A stretch of 64,000 nt of DNA from CAXXOK01 sp963664595 (GTDB taxonomy: Bacteria > Bacillota > Clostridia > Christensenellales > Aristaeellaceae). The notes beneath the pieces are model-generated. The model had not been told where the DNA came from. It worked only from the letters and a program-made list of their open reading frames with translations, and did not search any database. The stretch is taken from NCBI GenBank assembly GCA_963664595.2, contig CAXXOK010000002.1, positions 62,001 through 126,000 on the forward strand, given 5' to 3'. Position numbers and translations under genes: made by a program. This document shows positions 53,009 to 62,478 of this stretch, one piece after another; position 1 is the first letter of the stretch; each line of letters starts with the position of its first letter.

Positions 53009-54008
53009 GCTGGTACACCTCCCTCAGATGCTGGATGGAATGGCCGCAGCGATAGGCGCGGTGACCGTCAAATTCAATCATCGGCAGCGCGTTGTACCGG
53101 CACTGCGGCACAACAAAGCTGCAACGGTCCGCAAACCGGCAACCCTGCGGCGGTTTCTTCAGGTTTGGCGGAGTGCCCGGGATAGCGGTAAGCTTATGCT
53201 CGCGTGTGCCTTCCTCCGGCACGATGATGGAATGCATCAGGCCGCGGGAATAGGGATGCACAGGATCGAACACCATTTCCTTGGCCGTTCCCTTTTCCAC
53301 GATCTGCCCGGCGTACATCACCATGATATCGTCGGTTACGTTGTATAAAAGCGGTAATTCGTGGGTGATAAAGATCATCGCGCGGATGTAGCCCTTCTCC
53401 ATCAGGTCGCGCAGCATCCGGATCACCATCTTCTGGCTGGTCACGTCCAGCGCGCTGGAGGGCTCGTCCGCGATAAGCACCTTGGGTTTCAGAATCGTGG
53501 AAATAGCGATAACGGTGCGCTGTTTCATACCGCCGGACAGTTCCACCGGATGCTTGTCCAGCACAGAGGGCGGCAGTCCCAGCTCCACAAGCCGCTCCTC
53601 CGCCAGCGCGGAAATATCTTTGCGGTTCGCATGCGGGTCGTGTGCCAGAATCACATCCTCAATGAATTTGCGAATCTTGCGCGTGGGGTTAAGGGCGTTC
53701 ATGGCCGCCTGGGGTATATAGGCGATATCGGTACCCAGCACGGATTTACGGACCTTATCCGGGTCCATGCCGGTGATGTTTTTCCCATCGATAATGATCT
53801 CGCCGCTTTCATAATAGAGGGGTGAAAAGTAGTAGCCCATCAGGCTCAGCGCCAATGTAGATTTGCCGCAACCGCTCTCCCCTGCGATGCCCAGCGACTT
53901 GCCTTCCTCTATTTTCAGCGATACATGGTCCACTGCGTATACATTCTCACGGAAACGGGTGACGTATTTGGTCGTCAGGCCGCGTACTTCCAGCATTGTT
54001 CTGCTCAT
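52992..54008 (-). CDS. Peptide/oligosaccharide ABC transporter ATPase (DppD/OppD type)
   Basis: The 338-aa ATPase has Walker A GESGCGKSTLAL, signature LSGGMKQRT, Walker B VLIADEPSSALD and the C-terminal oligopeptide extension with the cysteine cluster CRFADRCSFVVPQC, which binds an iron-sulphur cluster in some relatives. It follows the permease gene by 10 bases. Confidence 0.93.
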   Translation of the reverse strand: MSRTMLEVRGLTTKYVTRFRENVYAVDHVSLKIEEGKSLGIAGESGCGKSTLALSLMGYYFSPLYYESGEIIIDGKNITGMDPDKVRKSVLGTDIAYIPQAAMNALNPTRKIRKFIEDVILAHDPHANRKDISALAEERLVELGLPPSVLDKHPVELSGGMKQRTVIAISTILKPKVLIADEPSSALDVTSQKMVIRMLRDLMEKGYIRAMIFITHELPLLYNVTDDIMVMYAGQIVEKGTAKEMVFDPVHPYSRGLMHSIIVPEEGTREHKLTAIPGTPPNLKKPPQGCRFADRCSFVVPQCRYNALPMIEFDGHRAYRCGHSIQHLREVYQHDDER

Positions 54009-54018
54009 GTTCAGCCTC

Positions 54019-55269
54019 CTACTCTCTCAGGGTGGGATTAAACACCTGGTCAAGCCCCGTGTTCATCAGATTCAGCGAGAAAGAGATGAACGCAATCAGC
54101 AGAATGACCGGGAAATACGCCCACCACGAGCCGTTAAGATGTGCGGAGTAGAGCATGGCCCAGTTCATCATCAGCCCCAGCGTCGGCACCTCGGTGGTCT
54201 TGGGTCCCAGCCCCAGCAGCGAGAGCTGCGCTTCCGCGAGGATGCCGGTGCTGACCTGGAGAATGAACGCCATAACGACATAGGACGCGATATAGGGTAA
54301 AATATCCGTCATGATGATGCGCAGCAGCGAGTGCCCGGAAAGGCGGCTCAGGTTGACGTGGTCGCGGTTGCGCAGGCTGATGACCTGCGAGCGCACCGAG
54401 CGCGTGGTCCATACCCAGCTGGTCAGGCCGATGACCAATGCAACCGTGGTAGCGCCGCGCTGATCCTGATCGATGGAGTAGTTAATCAGGATCAACAGCA
54501 CAAAGGAAGGAATGACCGTGAAAATGTTGGTGAAGAACATCACGATATCGTCCGTAACGCCGCCCAGATAACCCGCCAGAAGACCCAGAAGAAGGCCGAT
54601 GATCGTGGCAACCGCCCCGGCGATCAGCCCGATTCTAATGGAGGTGCCGCAAGCGGCCACCAGCTCCTTAAGCGTGTCGCGGCCGAAGTTGTCGGTACCC
54701 AGCGGCAGCGTTTTTACATTGGCCACATCTTTGACGTTCACGTAGTCATTTTTGCCGATCTGGCTCTTCTCCGTAGTTTCGCCGGTGTCCACGCTGGTTT
54801 CCATAACGGAGAGGGCTTCGGCCTGTGAGGCGGCGTTGATGTTGTTGTTGAGGCGTGTGTAATAGTTGCGCAGCGCCTTGGTCATGCCCTGAGGCTTGAT
54901 GGCTGGGTCGAAATTCGCTTTCCACAGCGCCAGCAGCGCGTCGGTATCGTTGATATCCAGCCCTGTGATATCCACATCCACAGCGACGAACCAGTTGAGC
55001 ATTTTTACCCGGTCTTCATCGCTCAGGAATTTTGCGAGACGCTTTTCATCGGCATCGGCGAGCTTGAAGACACTGGTTTCGGTGCCCACAGAATCATACA
55101 GCGACACATACGTGCCGGGATCCGCAAAGGTCCCCAGGCCGATCATCTCCAGCGGATTGCCCGGATTAATCAGGGGATAAATCAACATGGTCAACAGAAT
55201 GGCCATGAAAATGGAAAAGCCGATCACGAATTTCGGGGAATGGAAAACCTGTCGAATCGTATTTTTCAT
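54019..55269 (-). CDS. ABC transporter permease, DppC/OppC type, with large external insert
   Basis: The 416-aa permease is longer than the usual ~300 residues. An N-terminal helix (residues 14-34) is followed by about 170 residues with no helix, compared with ~40-60 in common DppC proteins, then LGTDNFGRDTLKELV, which starts the usual core of five helices. The ATPase-docking loop appears in LSRLSGHSLLRIIMTDILP. The external insert may contact the binding protein or the cell wall. Confidence 0.9.
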   Translation of the reverse strand: MKNTIRQVFHSPKFVIGFSIFMAILLTMLIYPLINPGNPLEMIGLGTFADPGTYVSLYDSVGTETSVFKLADADEKRLAKFLSDEDRVKMLNWFVAVDVDITGLDINDTDALLALWKANFDPAIKPQGMTKALRNYYTRLNNNINAASQAEALSVMETSVDTGETTEKSQIGKNDYVNVKDVANVKTLPLGTDNFGRDTLKELVAACGTSIRIGLIAGAVATIIGLLLGLLAGYLGGVTDDIVMFFTNIFTVIPSFVLLILINYSIDQDQRGATTVALVIGLTSWVWTTRSVRSQVISLRNRDHVNLSRLSGHSLLRIIMTDILPYIASYVVMAFILQVSTGILAEAQLSLLGLGPKTTEVPTLGLMMNWAMLYSAHLNGSWWAYFPVILLIAFISFSLNLMNTGLDQVFNPTLRE

Positions 55270-55281
55270 GAATTCACCCCC

Positions 55282-56286
55282 CTAATCGAATTGCGCGGCT
55301 CTGACGCGCGGATCGATGAAGCCGTAGATAATATCCAGCACAAAGGTGGCAATAAGCACCATCACGGTTACGATGAGCGTTGTGCCGGAAATCAGCGGAT
55401 AATCCGCCATGGTAATGCCTTGATAGATCGTCGTGCCCAAGCCTGGGTAACTGAAGATAATTTCCGCCACCAGCGCGCCGCCGACCATGGTGCCAATGGA
55501 CAGCGCAAGCCCCGTCACCTGCGGCAGCATCGCGTTGCGGAACACATAACCGACCACCTTGCGGTCATGGATGCCCAGGAAGCGGGCATACTTCACGTAA
55601 TCGGCATTCAGCTCATAGATGGACATGGAGCGCATGCCGATGGCCTGCCCGCCGATGGCGATCAACACGATGGACCAAAACGGCAGCTGATAATGCTCAA
55701 TAACAGACTTGATAAAATTCCAGCTGAAATTGGGAATCATATTGAATCCGTATCCGCCCGAGACGGGAGCGATTTTTAAATTAACAGCAAATATAACCAA
55801 CAGAACCACCGCCATGCCGAACGCCGGCACGCTGCTGAAAAACAGCATCAGCGGCATGAGAACCTTATCAAATCCCTTGCGGATATAGGCAGCCAGCGCT
55901 CCCAGCAGGTTTCCCAGGAACCAGCCGATGATAATGGCGGGAAATTGCAGGCTTAGCGTCCAGCCGATCGCGCTGCCGATAATATCGGTCACCTTCCGCG
56001 GATATTGGCTGAAGGACGTTCCCATATCTCCATGGAACAGGTTTGCAATATAGGTAACAAACTGCTCCGACATAGGTTTATTCGTCCCGAATTCTTTAGC
56101 GTAGTTATCATAAATCGCTTTAACCGCAGAGGCCTCGGAAATGCCCTGCGCCTGCTTTGCGGTCATGGCGGCCACCGGGTCGCCCGGCATCAGACGCGGC
56201 AGGATAAAGTTCAACAGAAGCGCCACGATGAATGTGATGACAAACCATAAAACCTTCTTGCTGAAATACTTGCGGTAACCCTTCAT
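55282..56286 (-). CDS. ABC transporter permease, DppB/OppB type
   Basis: The product is 334 aa from MKGYRKYF, with GGGGGGAAGG upstream; in-frame starts further up precede that site. It has an N-terminal helix, an external loop (MPGDPVAAMTAKQAQG) and five core helices, with the docking loop YVKYARFLGIHDRKVVGYVF. It is the first membrane gene after the binding-protein gene, with a strong hairpin between them. Confidence 0.93.
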   Translation of the reverse strand: MKGYRKYFSKKVLWFVITFIVALLLNFILPRLMPGDPVAAMTAKQAQGISEASAVKAIYDNYAKEFGTNKPMSEQFVTYIANLFHGDMGTSFSQYPRKVTDIIGSAIGWTLSLQFPAIIIGWFLGNLLGALAAYIRKGFDKVLMPLMLFFSSVPAFGMAVVLLVIFAVNLKIAPVSGGYGFNMIPNFSWNFIKSVIEHYQLPFWSIVLIAIGGQAIGMRSMSIYELNADYVKYARFLGIHDRKVVGYVFRNAMLPQVTGLALSIGTMVGGALVAEIIFSYPGLGTTIYQGITMADYPLISGTTLIVTVMVLIATFVLDIIYGFIDPRVRAAQFD

Positions 56287-56307
56287 GGCCTTCCCCCCAT
56301 AATCAGG

Positions 56308-56345
56308 AGGCGGCTGCACCTCGGTTTGCCAAGGCACAGCCGCCT
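56308..56345 (-). promoter_or_regulatory. Strong stem-loop between the binding-protein and dppB-like genes
   Basis: A 17-bp stem (AGGCGGCTG extended by G-U-tolerant pairs) with a CAAA loop lies in the 76-base gap. There is no T-run, so it probably protects the upstream mRNA or slows polymerase, giving more binding protein than permease. Confidence 0.65.
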
Positions 56346-56362
56346 TTACTCAGGCGAACCGG

Positions 56363-58168
56363 TTACGGGTTAACCAGTTGCAGGTCATACAACGCGGCAA
56401 TGCTGTAGCCGTCGGTGCAATCCATCGGCGGAATATTGCGGCCGTCTGTAGCATCGGGGAAGTTGGTCCACACGGATTCGTTCACAGCGTGGAATTTGTC
56501 AGGGCGATACATGAGGGAGAAGCTGGGAACATCGGTCAGATAAATCTGAACCGCTTCGGTATAAAGGGCCTTGAGTTCAGCGGCATCGGTGGTGGTGGGA
56601 ATCGCCTTGATGATTTCATCGATGCGGGCATTGCTGAAATGGCCCCAGTTGCCGCTCCAGTTACCTTCGATGCCGTTGAATTCGCTGCTCATCAGCATGC
56701 GGATACGGCCCCAGGGCTGTGCGGGCGTAGCGGAATCGGTCCACATCATGAAGATGTCATAATCCGTCTGCGTAGCGGCGGTTACAACCGTCTGATACAC
56801 GGACCATTCGGGGAACTCGGTGGTGATTTCGATGCCGATCTTCTGGCCTGCCGCGGCTACGATTTCCATAGCGGCCATCCAGTCGGTCCAGCCGTTGGGG
56901 CAGCAGGAGTTGAGGGAGATTTTCGCGCCTTCGAATTCACGCCAGCCGTCTCCGTCGTTATCCACGATGCCGGCGGCATCCAGAAGGGCTTTAGCGCCAT
57001 CGATATCGTCGCCGGCCCATTGCAGATCGGCAACCGCATCGTGATCAAAGGTGGCCTGCTCACCGGGTGTGGGGTTCATGCAGGAACGCGGAACATCGGT
57101 AAAGGTCGGGCTTTGGCCGGTCATGGCGTTCTGGTTGATGGCTTCATAATCCACCGCCATGGCGATGGCTTTGCGCACGGCGTCGTTCTGAAGCACGGGG
57201 ATATCCAGGTTAAACCATGCGGTGGGCATATTTACGCAAATGCCCCAGGGCGCTTCTTCCAGATAGGTGCTGATGGGCAGTCCGTCCTTGAGCCACAGAT
57301 CCTGAATGTTGGCGATGAACTGCTGGCAAACATCCACTTCTCCGGCCTTGAGCGCTGTTTCACCGGCGGGGTTGTCCGCGTAGATCGAGTGGGCAATGTA
57401 CTTGGGCACGGGCAGCTTGCCCCACATGGAAGCATCCTGTCCCCAATAGTTATCGTCACGCACGAACACAACCTTCTGGTCGTCGGCATAATACTTGGTG
57501 TAGGGGCCGGACCACACGACATCGTCGGCCGGATCCGTCTTCATCGCGGCGGGGTCGCCGTTGCTACGGGCTTCGAGGGTTTCAATCCACGCCTTCTGAA
57601 TAACATAGCACTCTTCAATGAAGCACACCAGCTGCAGCGGGTTAACCGCGACGCCTGTGTCGGTCAGCTTTGCCTTAATGAGCACGGTGCTGGCATCCAC
57701 GGCGGTCACGCTGTCTACGTAGGGTTTGTAACCATTGCCCTTGGCGTTGCCGAGCTTCACGTTGGTATCAAACGTATAGGCCACGTCCTCGGCGGTGATG
57801 GCGGTGCCGTCGCTCCACTTGGCAGCGGGCTTGATTTTCACGGTCATTTCGGTATGGGCATCGTTCCACACATAATCGCCGTCGGCGATCAGCGGCGTGA
57901 GCGAGCCGTCGAGCATGTTGTACATATACAGCGTTTCAAACATGATTGTACGGGAGCCGCCGGCCGCCTGGGTGACGCCCATGGCGTTGTTCATGTCGTC
58001 GCTCAGCGGATTCCAGCCATTGACGGAGCCCCATTGCTGTCCAGCGAAGTACAGCGTTTCGTTGCGGGGCAGCTCTGTGGCGGTTTCTGCCGTAGCGGAA
58101 ACGGCTGTCATTGTACATACCAATAGTAACGCAAGTACCAGGCTTAGGATTTTCCGGGTTTGTTTCAT
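56363..58168 (-). CDS. ABC transporter solute-binding protein, family 5 (peptide/oligosaccharide)
   Basis: The 601-aa binding protein has a signal peptide (ILSLVLALLLVCTMTAVSATAETA). The family-5 signature (AKWSDGTAITAEDVAYTFD) is near residue 115. The C-terminal region (YTEAVQIYLTDVPSFSLMYRPD) is also typical. There is no lipobox cysteine, so the anchor is not obvious. Family 5 proteins also bind cello- and xylo-oligosaccharides, and the GH3 gene downstream makes a beta-oligosaccharide more likely than a peptide. Confidence 0.93.
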   Translation of the reverse strand: MKQTRKILSLVLALLLVCTMTAVSATAETATELPRNETLYFAGQQWGSVNGWNPLSDDMNNAMGVTQAAGGSRTIMFETLYMYNMLDGSLTPLIADGDYVWNDAHTEMTVKIKPAAKWSDGTAITAEDVAYTFDTNVKLGNAKGNGYKPYVDSVTAVDASTVLIKAKLTDTGVAVNPLQLVCFIEECYVIQKAWIETLEARSNGDPAAMKTDPADDVVWSGPYTKYYADDQKVVFVRDDNYWGQDASMWGKLPVPKYIAHSIYADNPAGETALKAGEVDVCQQFIANIQDLWLKDGLPISTYLEEAPWGICVNMPTAWFNLDIPVLQNDAVRKAIAMAVDYEAINQNAMTGQSPTFTDVPRSCMNPTPGEQATFDHDAVADLQWAGDDIDGAKALLDAAGIVDNDGDGWREFEGAKISLNSCCPNGWTDWMAAMEIVAAAGQKIGIEITTEFPEWSVYQTVVTAATQTDYDIFMMWTDSATPAQPWGRIRMLMSSEFNGIEGNWSGNWGHFSNARIDEIIKAIPTTTDAAELKALYTEAVQIYLTDVPSFSLMYRPDKFHAVNESVWTNFPDATDGRNIPPMDCTDGYSIAALYDLQLVNP

Positions 58169-58221
58169 TGCGATCCCTCCATATAATTATATATTCTGGC
58201 TATCAAGCCATGAGCACAGGG

Positions 58222-59232
58222 TTACACACGGGCTACGGTTTCCCCCGGCAGTACTTTGCCGGCGATCAGCTGATGCTCCCGCGGGCCGCTTGCGTCCGGA
58301 TTTTCGATTTCGTGCAGCAGCAGGCGCAACGCATTACGGCCGATGGATTCCATATCCTGCCAATAAGTCGTGATGTGGGGACGGATTACCTGGGACAGTT
58401 GGATGCCGTCGAAGCCGACCACGCTGATATCCCGCGGCACGGAATAGCCGATGTCCCGCAGCATATTGAGGCCGCCCAAACAGGCGATATCGTCCGGATA
58501 GAAAATACATGTCGGCGGTTTGCCATGCTGCAATATCCGGCGGGTAGCCTCCGCCGCGCCCACCACATCGTTAAATATGGAAGTAACGCATTGTCCCTGG
58601 GGTATTTCCAACCCACGTTCTTCAAACGCTTCGCACAAATACCGGTAACGTATATCGGCGACCACCGTCGTATTATCGCGGATAACGGCTACGCGCCGGT
58701 GTCCGCGTTTGTATACGAAATCGGCTAACTCCTGATAGGCCGTCCGGCTGTCCGTCATTACAGAGGGGTGGCGTTCTCCTACGTAATCAACCGTCACACT
58801 CGAAATATCTTTGTTCATCAGCGTTAAAATCTGTGGAGAAAAGAAATCCGCACAGATCAATGCGACGCCGTCAAAGTTGCGGTACAGGCAATGCTCTTCG
58901 TAGCTCATGGTTTTGCCGGACAGGCTTTTGCTTAAAAAAGTAATATCGTAACCGTTTCGTTCCGCTTCCGCCTGAAAGGCATTGATTGTGCGTGTAAGAA
59001 ATTCGGTATAAATTCCATCAGGATGGCTCAGCTGGGCCAGGACACCCAAGTTGCAGGCATGCCGTGTTTTCAGCGATCGGGCCGCTGCGTTTGGGTAGTA
59101 GCCCAACTCCCGCGCAGCGGCGCGCACACGTTCAACCGTTTCATAACTAATGTCGCTTTCCGCACTGAAAGCCTTGCTGACCGTAGCTGTGGACACGTTA
59201 CAGTATCGGGCAACATCCCGTATGGTTAACAT
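58222..59232 (-). CDS. LacI-family transcriptional repressor
   Basis: The 336-aa regulator has a typical helix-turn-helix and hinge (LTIRDVARYCNVSTATVSKA, RELGYYPNAAARSL) and a periplasmic-binding-protein-like sensor domain. It is 54 bases upstream of the binding-protein gene, with no separate promoter that I can see, so it is probably co-transcribed with the transporter and beta-glucosidase from the promoter at 59342. Two identical operators near that promoter imply autoregulation. Confidence 0.93.
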   Translation of the reverse strand: MLTIRDVARYCNVSTATVSKAFSAESDISYETVERVRAAARELGYYPNAAARSLKTRHACNLGVLAQLSHPDGIYTEFLTRTINAFQAEAERNGYDITFLSKSLSGKTMSYEEHCLYRNFDGVALICADFFSPQILTLMNKDISSVTVDYVGERHPSVMTDSRTAYQELADFVYKRGHRRVAVIRDNTTVVADIRYRYLCEAFEERGLEIPQGQCVTSIFNDVVGAAEATRRILQHGKPPTCIFYPDDIACLGGLNMLRDIGYSVPRDISVVGFDGIQLSQVIRPHITTYWQDMESIGRNALRLLLHEIENPDASGPREHQLIAGKVLPGETVARV

Positions 59233-59252
59233 CCATTTACACCGCCAATTAC

Positions 59253-59370
59253 AGCTTAATCGTTTACGTTATATGCAATAAGAAAATCCCTTGCGAAAAT
59301 TGAATATATGTGAAGACTTAATAGCTTAATCGTTTACGCTCATTATAGGGTGGCGATATTGGTTTGTCAA
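59253..59370 (-). promoter_or_regulatory. LacI promoter with two operators
   Basis: On the minus strand TTGACA and TATAAT (59342-59347 on +) are 17 bases apart, a full consensus promoter. Two copies of the 16-base sequence AGCTTAATCGTTTACG (as read on +) lie at 59253-59268 and 59323-59338, exactly 70 bases apart. The first covers the expected start site. They fit LacI-family half-palindromes and could support looping. Confidence 0.83.
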
Positions 59371-59797
59371 TAGTATAAATAAATTCCTTATGAATTATGT
59401 GTACTTTTACAAGTTTCGGGGAAACCCCTCTTACTGCATTCCTGAAGTGCCATCCTGCTGGTTTTATCATGAATCCAAAGTCTTCTTCTCAAAAAAAGCG
59501 CTGATTCGCATACCTATGTTCGCATGGTATCATCATTTCACCCCTTGCCGAAAAAGAACGCCGATATGAAATCCGTCGAAGAAATGAGCTTAGGGTTATT
59601 CATTCATTTGAGTCCTAATGGCTTTTACAAATCCGCCTATTATAAATTACAAACTTTATTGTATGCCATCTGCGGATTTTCGCTTTTTAATATTTTTGCC
59701 GTGGGAAAGTAGGGTTTTTATCCCAAATTCTCATCAATACAGTCCCGCCCATATCGAATGATACCTATATTAAGAAAGGCTTTCGCCACAATGTTAA

Positions 59798-59837
59798 AAC
59801 CGCCTACCGATAAAGCTCACTTTATCGATAAGCGGTT
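59798..59837. other. Stem-loop with 4x4 internal loop
   Basis: Outer stem AACCGC/GCGGTT, internal loop CTAC/ATAA, inner stem CGATAAAG/CTTTATCG, hairpin loop CTCA. The layout (6 pairs, 4x4 loop, 8 pairs) is the same as in the hairpin at 35144-35185 although the sequence differs. No T-run follows. Confidence 0.5.
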
Positions 59838-60012
59838 ACTGTTATGGCAAAGGGACCTTGAATTGATAGAATATAGTCAACCGACAATCAGTAAATAAAT
59901 AATGAGCCCCTGACATATGGGGCCAAATACAACAAAGTGGAAGGATCTATTTTCTGTTCAGGTATGTCCCTGAGCTAGAATCAGGTTTTTCTACATGTAA
60001 TAATCATCGATG

Positions 60013-60183
60013 TTATAAACCGCGTGCTCTTTTCGCCTGTTTTTCGTGTGACTTCAGTAATCTGTTGTGTCCCTTTGTATTGCTCAGGCAAAATGGACTG
60101 ATTGGATAATCCGCTGAATGGCTTTCATAACCCAAGATGAGATCATCTTTCAGTGCACTACCCAATTCAACTGCTTCTCTACT
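60013..60183 (-). pseudogene. Possible 3' remnant of a protein gene
   Basis: The minus-strand frame ending at a TAA (60013-60015 on +) reads as plausible protein for 56 codons (AVELGSALKDDLILGYESH, then RLLKSHEKQAKRARGL), but is cut by a stop just upstream and has no start. It follows the transporter operon in the same direction. Family not recognised. Confidence 0.3.
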
Positions 60184-60411
60184 GTTTTATGTATAAGTGG
60201 ATTCATGTCCGGACTTTGCTCCTGACTGCACATTGATCGCTATAAAATGGATTGACCCATCGAATAATTCAGCTGGCAAACAGATCCTCTGTAAGGAAGA
60301 ATTACCCGCTTCTGATTGCGGTTATCCTTGTGCCTATGGTCTCGAAATTTCACATTCAGCACGAGATCAACCATGCCGCCAACAGCGTCGGCTGTCGATA
60401 CCTGTGTTTGA

Positions 60412-61284
60412 TTACGCCTTCGATCCTGAAAGAGCGATGCCTTCAACAAACCTGCGTTGGATGAATAAATAGAGTATCAGCATCGGAAAAATCGCCAAGG
60501 TGGATGCGGCCATCAGATCAGGATACTCTGTCACATGGGCTCCGACCAGGGTACTTATGCCAGCAGATAGCGTCATCATTTCCAGTTTCATGTTTACAAT
60601 GAGAGGCCACATCATATCCCGGTATGCAAACAAGGCAGTGAATATCGTAAGGGCCATCAACGCAGTTTTTGTGAGAGGCAGCAGAATAAACAGGAATGTT
60701 TTACCAATGTTGCACCCATCAATTTTTGCTGCCTCTGAAAGCTCATTGGGCAAGCTCAAATAATACTGGCGCAGAAAGAACGTACCGAAGGTACTGATGA
60801 GCCCTGGGAAAACCAGTGCAAACATAGAATTCAGCAGCTTTAACTTAGATAATAACAGATATTGCGGTATGATATAAATTTGAGGCGGCAGCATAAACTG
60901 AACAAGCACGAGAATGAACAGTGCATTACGAAGCGGGAACTGCAGCTTCGCAAAAGCATACGCTGCCATTGAGCTGAATACCGTTGCGCACACAACCCGC
61001 CAGAAAATCAAGGCGATTGTGTTGTAATACAAATGCCCAAACGGAAGAATATCAAGCACTTTTTTGTAGCTGTCAGGCCTGAGCTTTGCTGGAAAAAGCA
61101 CAATAGGTATAGCCATTGATTCGCCAAATGTCTTAAAGGAGGTGAGCAGCATCCAAACAAACGGAAGAATCATTGAGCATGCTCCTATGATCAAAACGGT
61201 ATGAAGCAGTATGTTTCCGCGCTTTCGTCTGCGAATCCTACTGATCGTTTTCTGAATACCCAATTTGTTCACTTCCTTAATCAT
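60412..61284 (-). CDS. ABC sugar transporter permease, UgpE/MalG type
   Basis: The product is ~290 aa; the start is uncertain because no clear ribosome site precedes any of the nearby ATG, GTG or TTG codons, and the gene overlaps the end of the previous one. It has six helices and the docking loop LPNELSEAAKIDGCNIGKTF. It pairs with the permease encoded just upstream. No ATPase gene is in this operon, so it probably shares an MsmX-type ATPase, perhaps the one at 28285. Confidence 0.9.
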   Translation of the reverse strand: MIKEVNKLGIQKTISRIRRRKRGNILLHTVLIIGACSMILPFVWMLLTSFKTFGESMAIPIVLFPAKLRPDSYKKVLDILPFGHLYYNTIALIFWRVVCATVFSSMAAYAFAKLQFPLRNALFILVLVQFMLPPQIYIIPQYLLLSKLKLLNSMFALVFPGLISTFGTFFLRQYYLSLPNELSEAAKIDGCNIGKTFLFILLPLTKTALMALTIFTALFAYRDMMWPLIVNMKLEMMTLSAGISTLVGAHVTEYPDLMAASTLAIFPMLILYLFIQRRFVEGIALSGSKA

Positions 61285-62191
61285 AATTAACAAGTTTCTT
61301 TTCGCCAAGTAACTGTATCAATGTAAAGAACATGATGATTACAAATGTCCACATAACAATGGCTGATGCATAGCCCTTATTGAATGTCTCATAGCCTTCT
61401 CTGTAAAAAAGCGGCATCAATGTTACGGCTGATCGATATGCGGGATTGTTAGTCTTCATCAATAAATAAATCGTATCAAACACCTTCAATGCATTCATCA
61501 GCCTAACAAGAAAAACAAAGAATAAAGTCGGGGTAATCATGGGTAACGTAATATGAAAAAACTGCTTGAAGTGAGAAGCACCATCTATTTCGCTTGCTTC
61601 ATAATAATGTCTCGAAATGGACTGCAATCCGGAAAGCAGCAATACCAAATCATATCCTACGGAACCCCAAACTGTAATAATCGAACAGGAGAGTAATGCT
61701 GTAGATGGATTGGAAAGCCAGTATGGTCCCTGGATTCCGAATATTTTCAGAAACTGGTTAATTAAGCCCAGTTCGCCGTTAAACAGCCACTGCCATACGA
61801 GCGCAATGGCGACGGGGGTTACAATCGTTGGAAGGAAGTATATTCCGCGATATACATCCCGTCCCTTTATGTTTCTGTTTAACAGCGATGCAAGTACAAG
61901 CGCTATTGCTACCCCTACCGGAACCGTCATCAGCATAAATCTGATTGTGTTCCAGGTGGCTTGCCAAGTCATGGGGGTCGAAAACATTTTTACATAATTG
62001 TCCCACCCAACATATTTGGCAGGGCCCAAGCCCATTGACTGGAACATGCTCAAGGAAATGGTCTTGATCATAGGGTATAGATTCAATATGATCAATCCGA
62101 TCATTGTGGGCGCTATGAATGCATAAGCCCATAACCATTCACTTTTCCTGTCTATCCTGTTTTTTCTCAACTCAGGTTTTTGCTTAAACAT
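61277..62191 (-). CDS. ABC sugar transporter permease, UgpA/MalF type
   Basis: The 304-aa permease has six helices and the docking loop SRHYYEASEIDGASHFKQFF. It follows the binding-protein gene after 341 bases that contain a strong hairpin. The operon appears specific for a sugar, maybe released by the hydrolase encoded upstream. Confidence 0.92.
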   Translation of the reverse strand: MFKQKPELRKNRIDRKSEWLWAYAFIAPTMIGLIILNLYPMIKTISLSMFQSMGLGPAKYVGWDNYVKMFSTPMTWQATWNTIRFMLMTVPVGVAIALVLASLLNRNIKGRDVYRGIYFLPTIVTPVAIALVWQWLFNGELGLINQFLKIFGIQGPYWLSNPSTALLSCSIITVWGSVGYDLVLLLSGLQSISRHYYEASEIDGASHFKQFFHITLPMITPTLFFVFLVRLMNALKVFDTIYLLMKTNNPAYRSAVTLMPLFYREGYETFNKGYASAIVMWTFVIIMFFTLIQLLGEKKLVNYD

Positions 62192-62478
62192 TTTGCCCTC
62201 TCATGGTAATTCATTCACCATCTTAGTCTTTTGTTTGCCGGCGTATTGGGTTTTCTGTTATAGGATCTCAGGATTCCTGCCGGCATTGGTGGTAAGGTTC
62301 ACAACTCTTCTTACCCTCATAGCGCTTTCGGATAAGCCGTTATTCTGTTGTTCTTCTGGTTCCTTAACAAATTCACCCAACGAGTTCATATTGATCAGGA
62401 ACATGTTTCATCGATTGCTTGCAGCCCTTTATCACTATTGATTCATCGTTCTGTTGCCGATAAGGGGATTAACCATTT

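Larger units (their letters stand above)
59371..60411. other. Gene-poor region with a hairpin and a possible gene remnant
   Basis: No intact gene is seen across ~1 kb. A 62-codon + strand frame at 59524-59712 has no ribosome site. A structured hairpin lies at 59798-59837, and protein-like minus-strand fragments lie at 60013-60183 and possibly 60240-60449; they are listed separately. Confidence 0.45.

Noticed and set aside
56378..58126. 582-codon + strand frame opposite the family-5 binding protein
   Set aside because: The minus-strand gene has a signal peptide, family motifs and operon context. The opposite frame has none of these.
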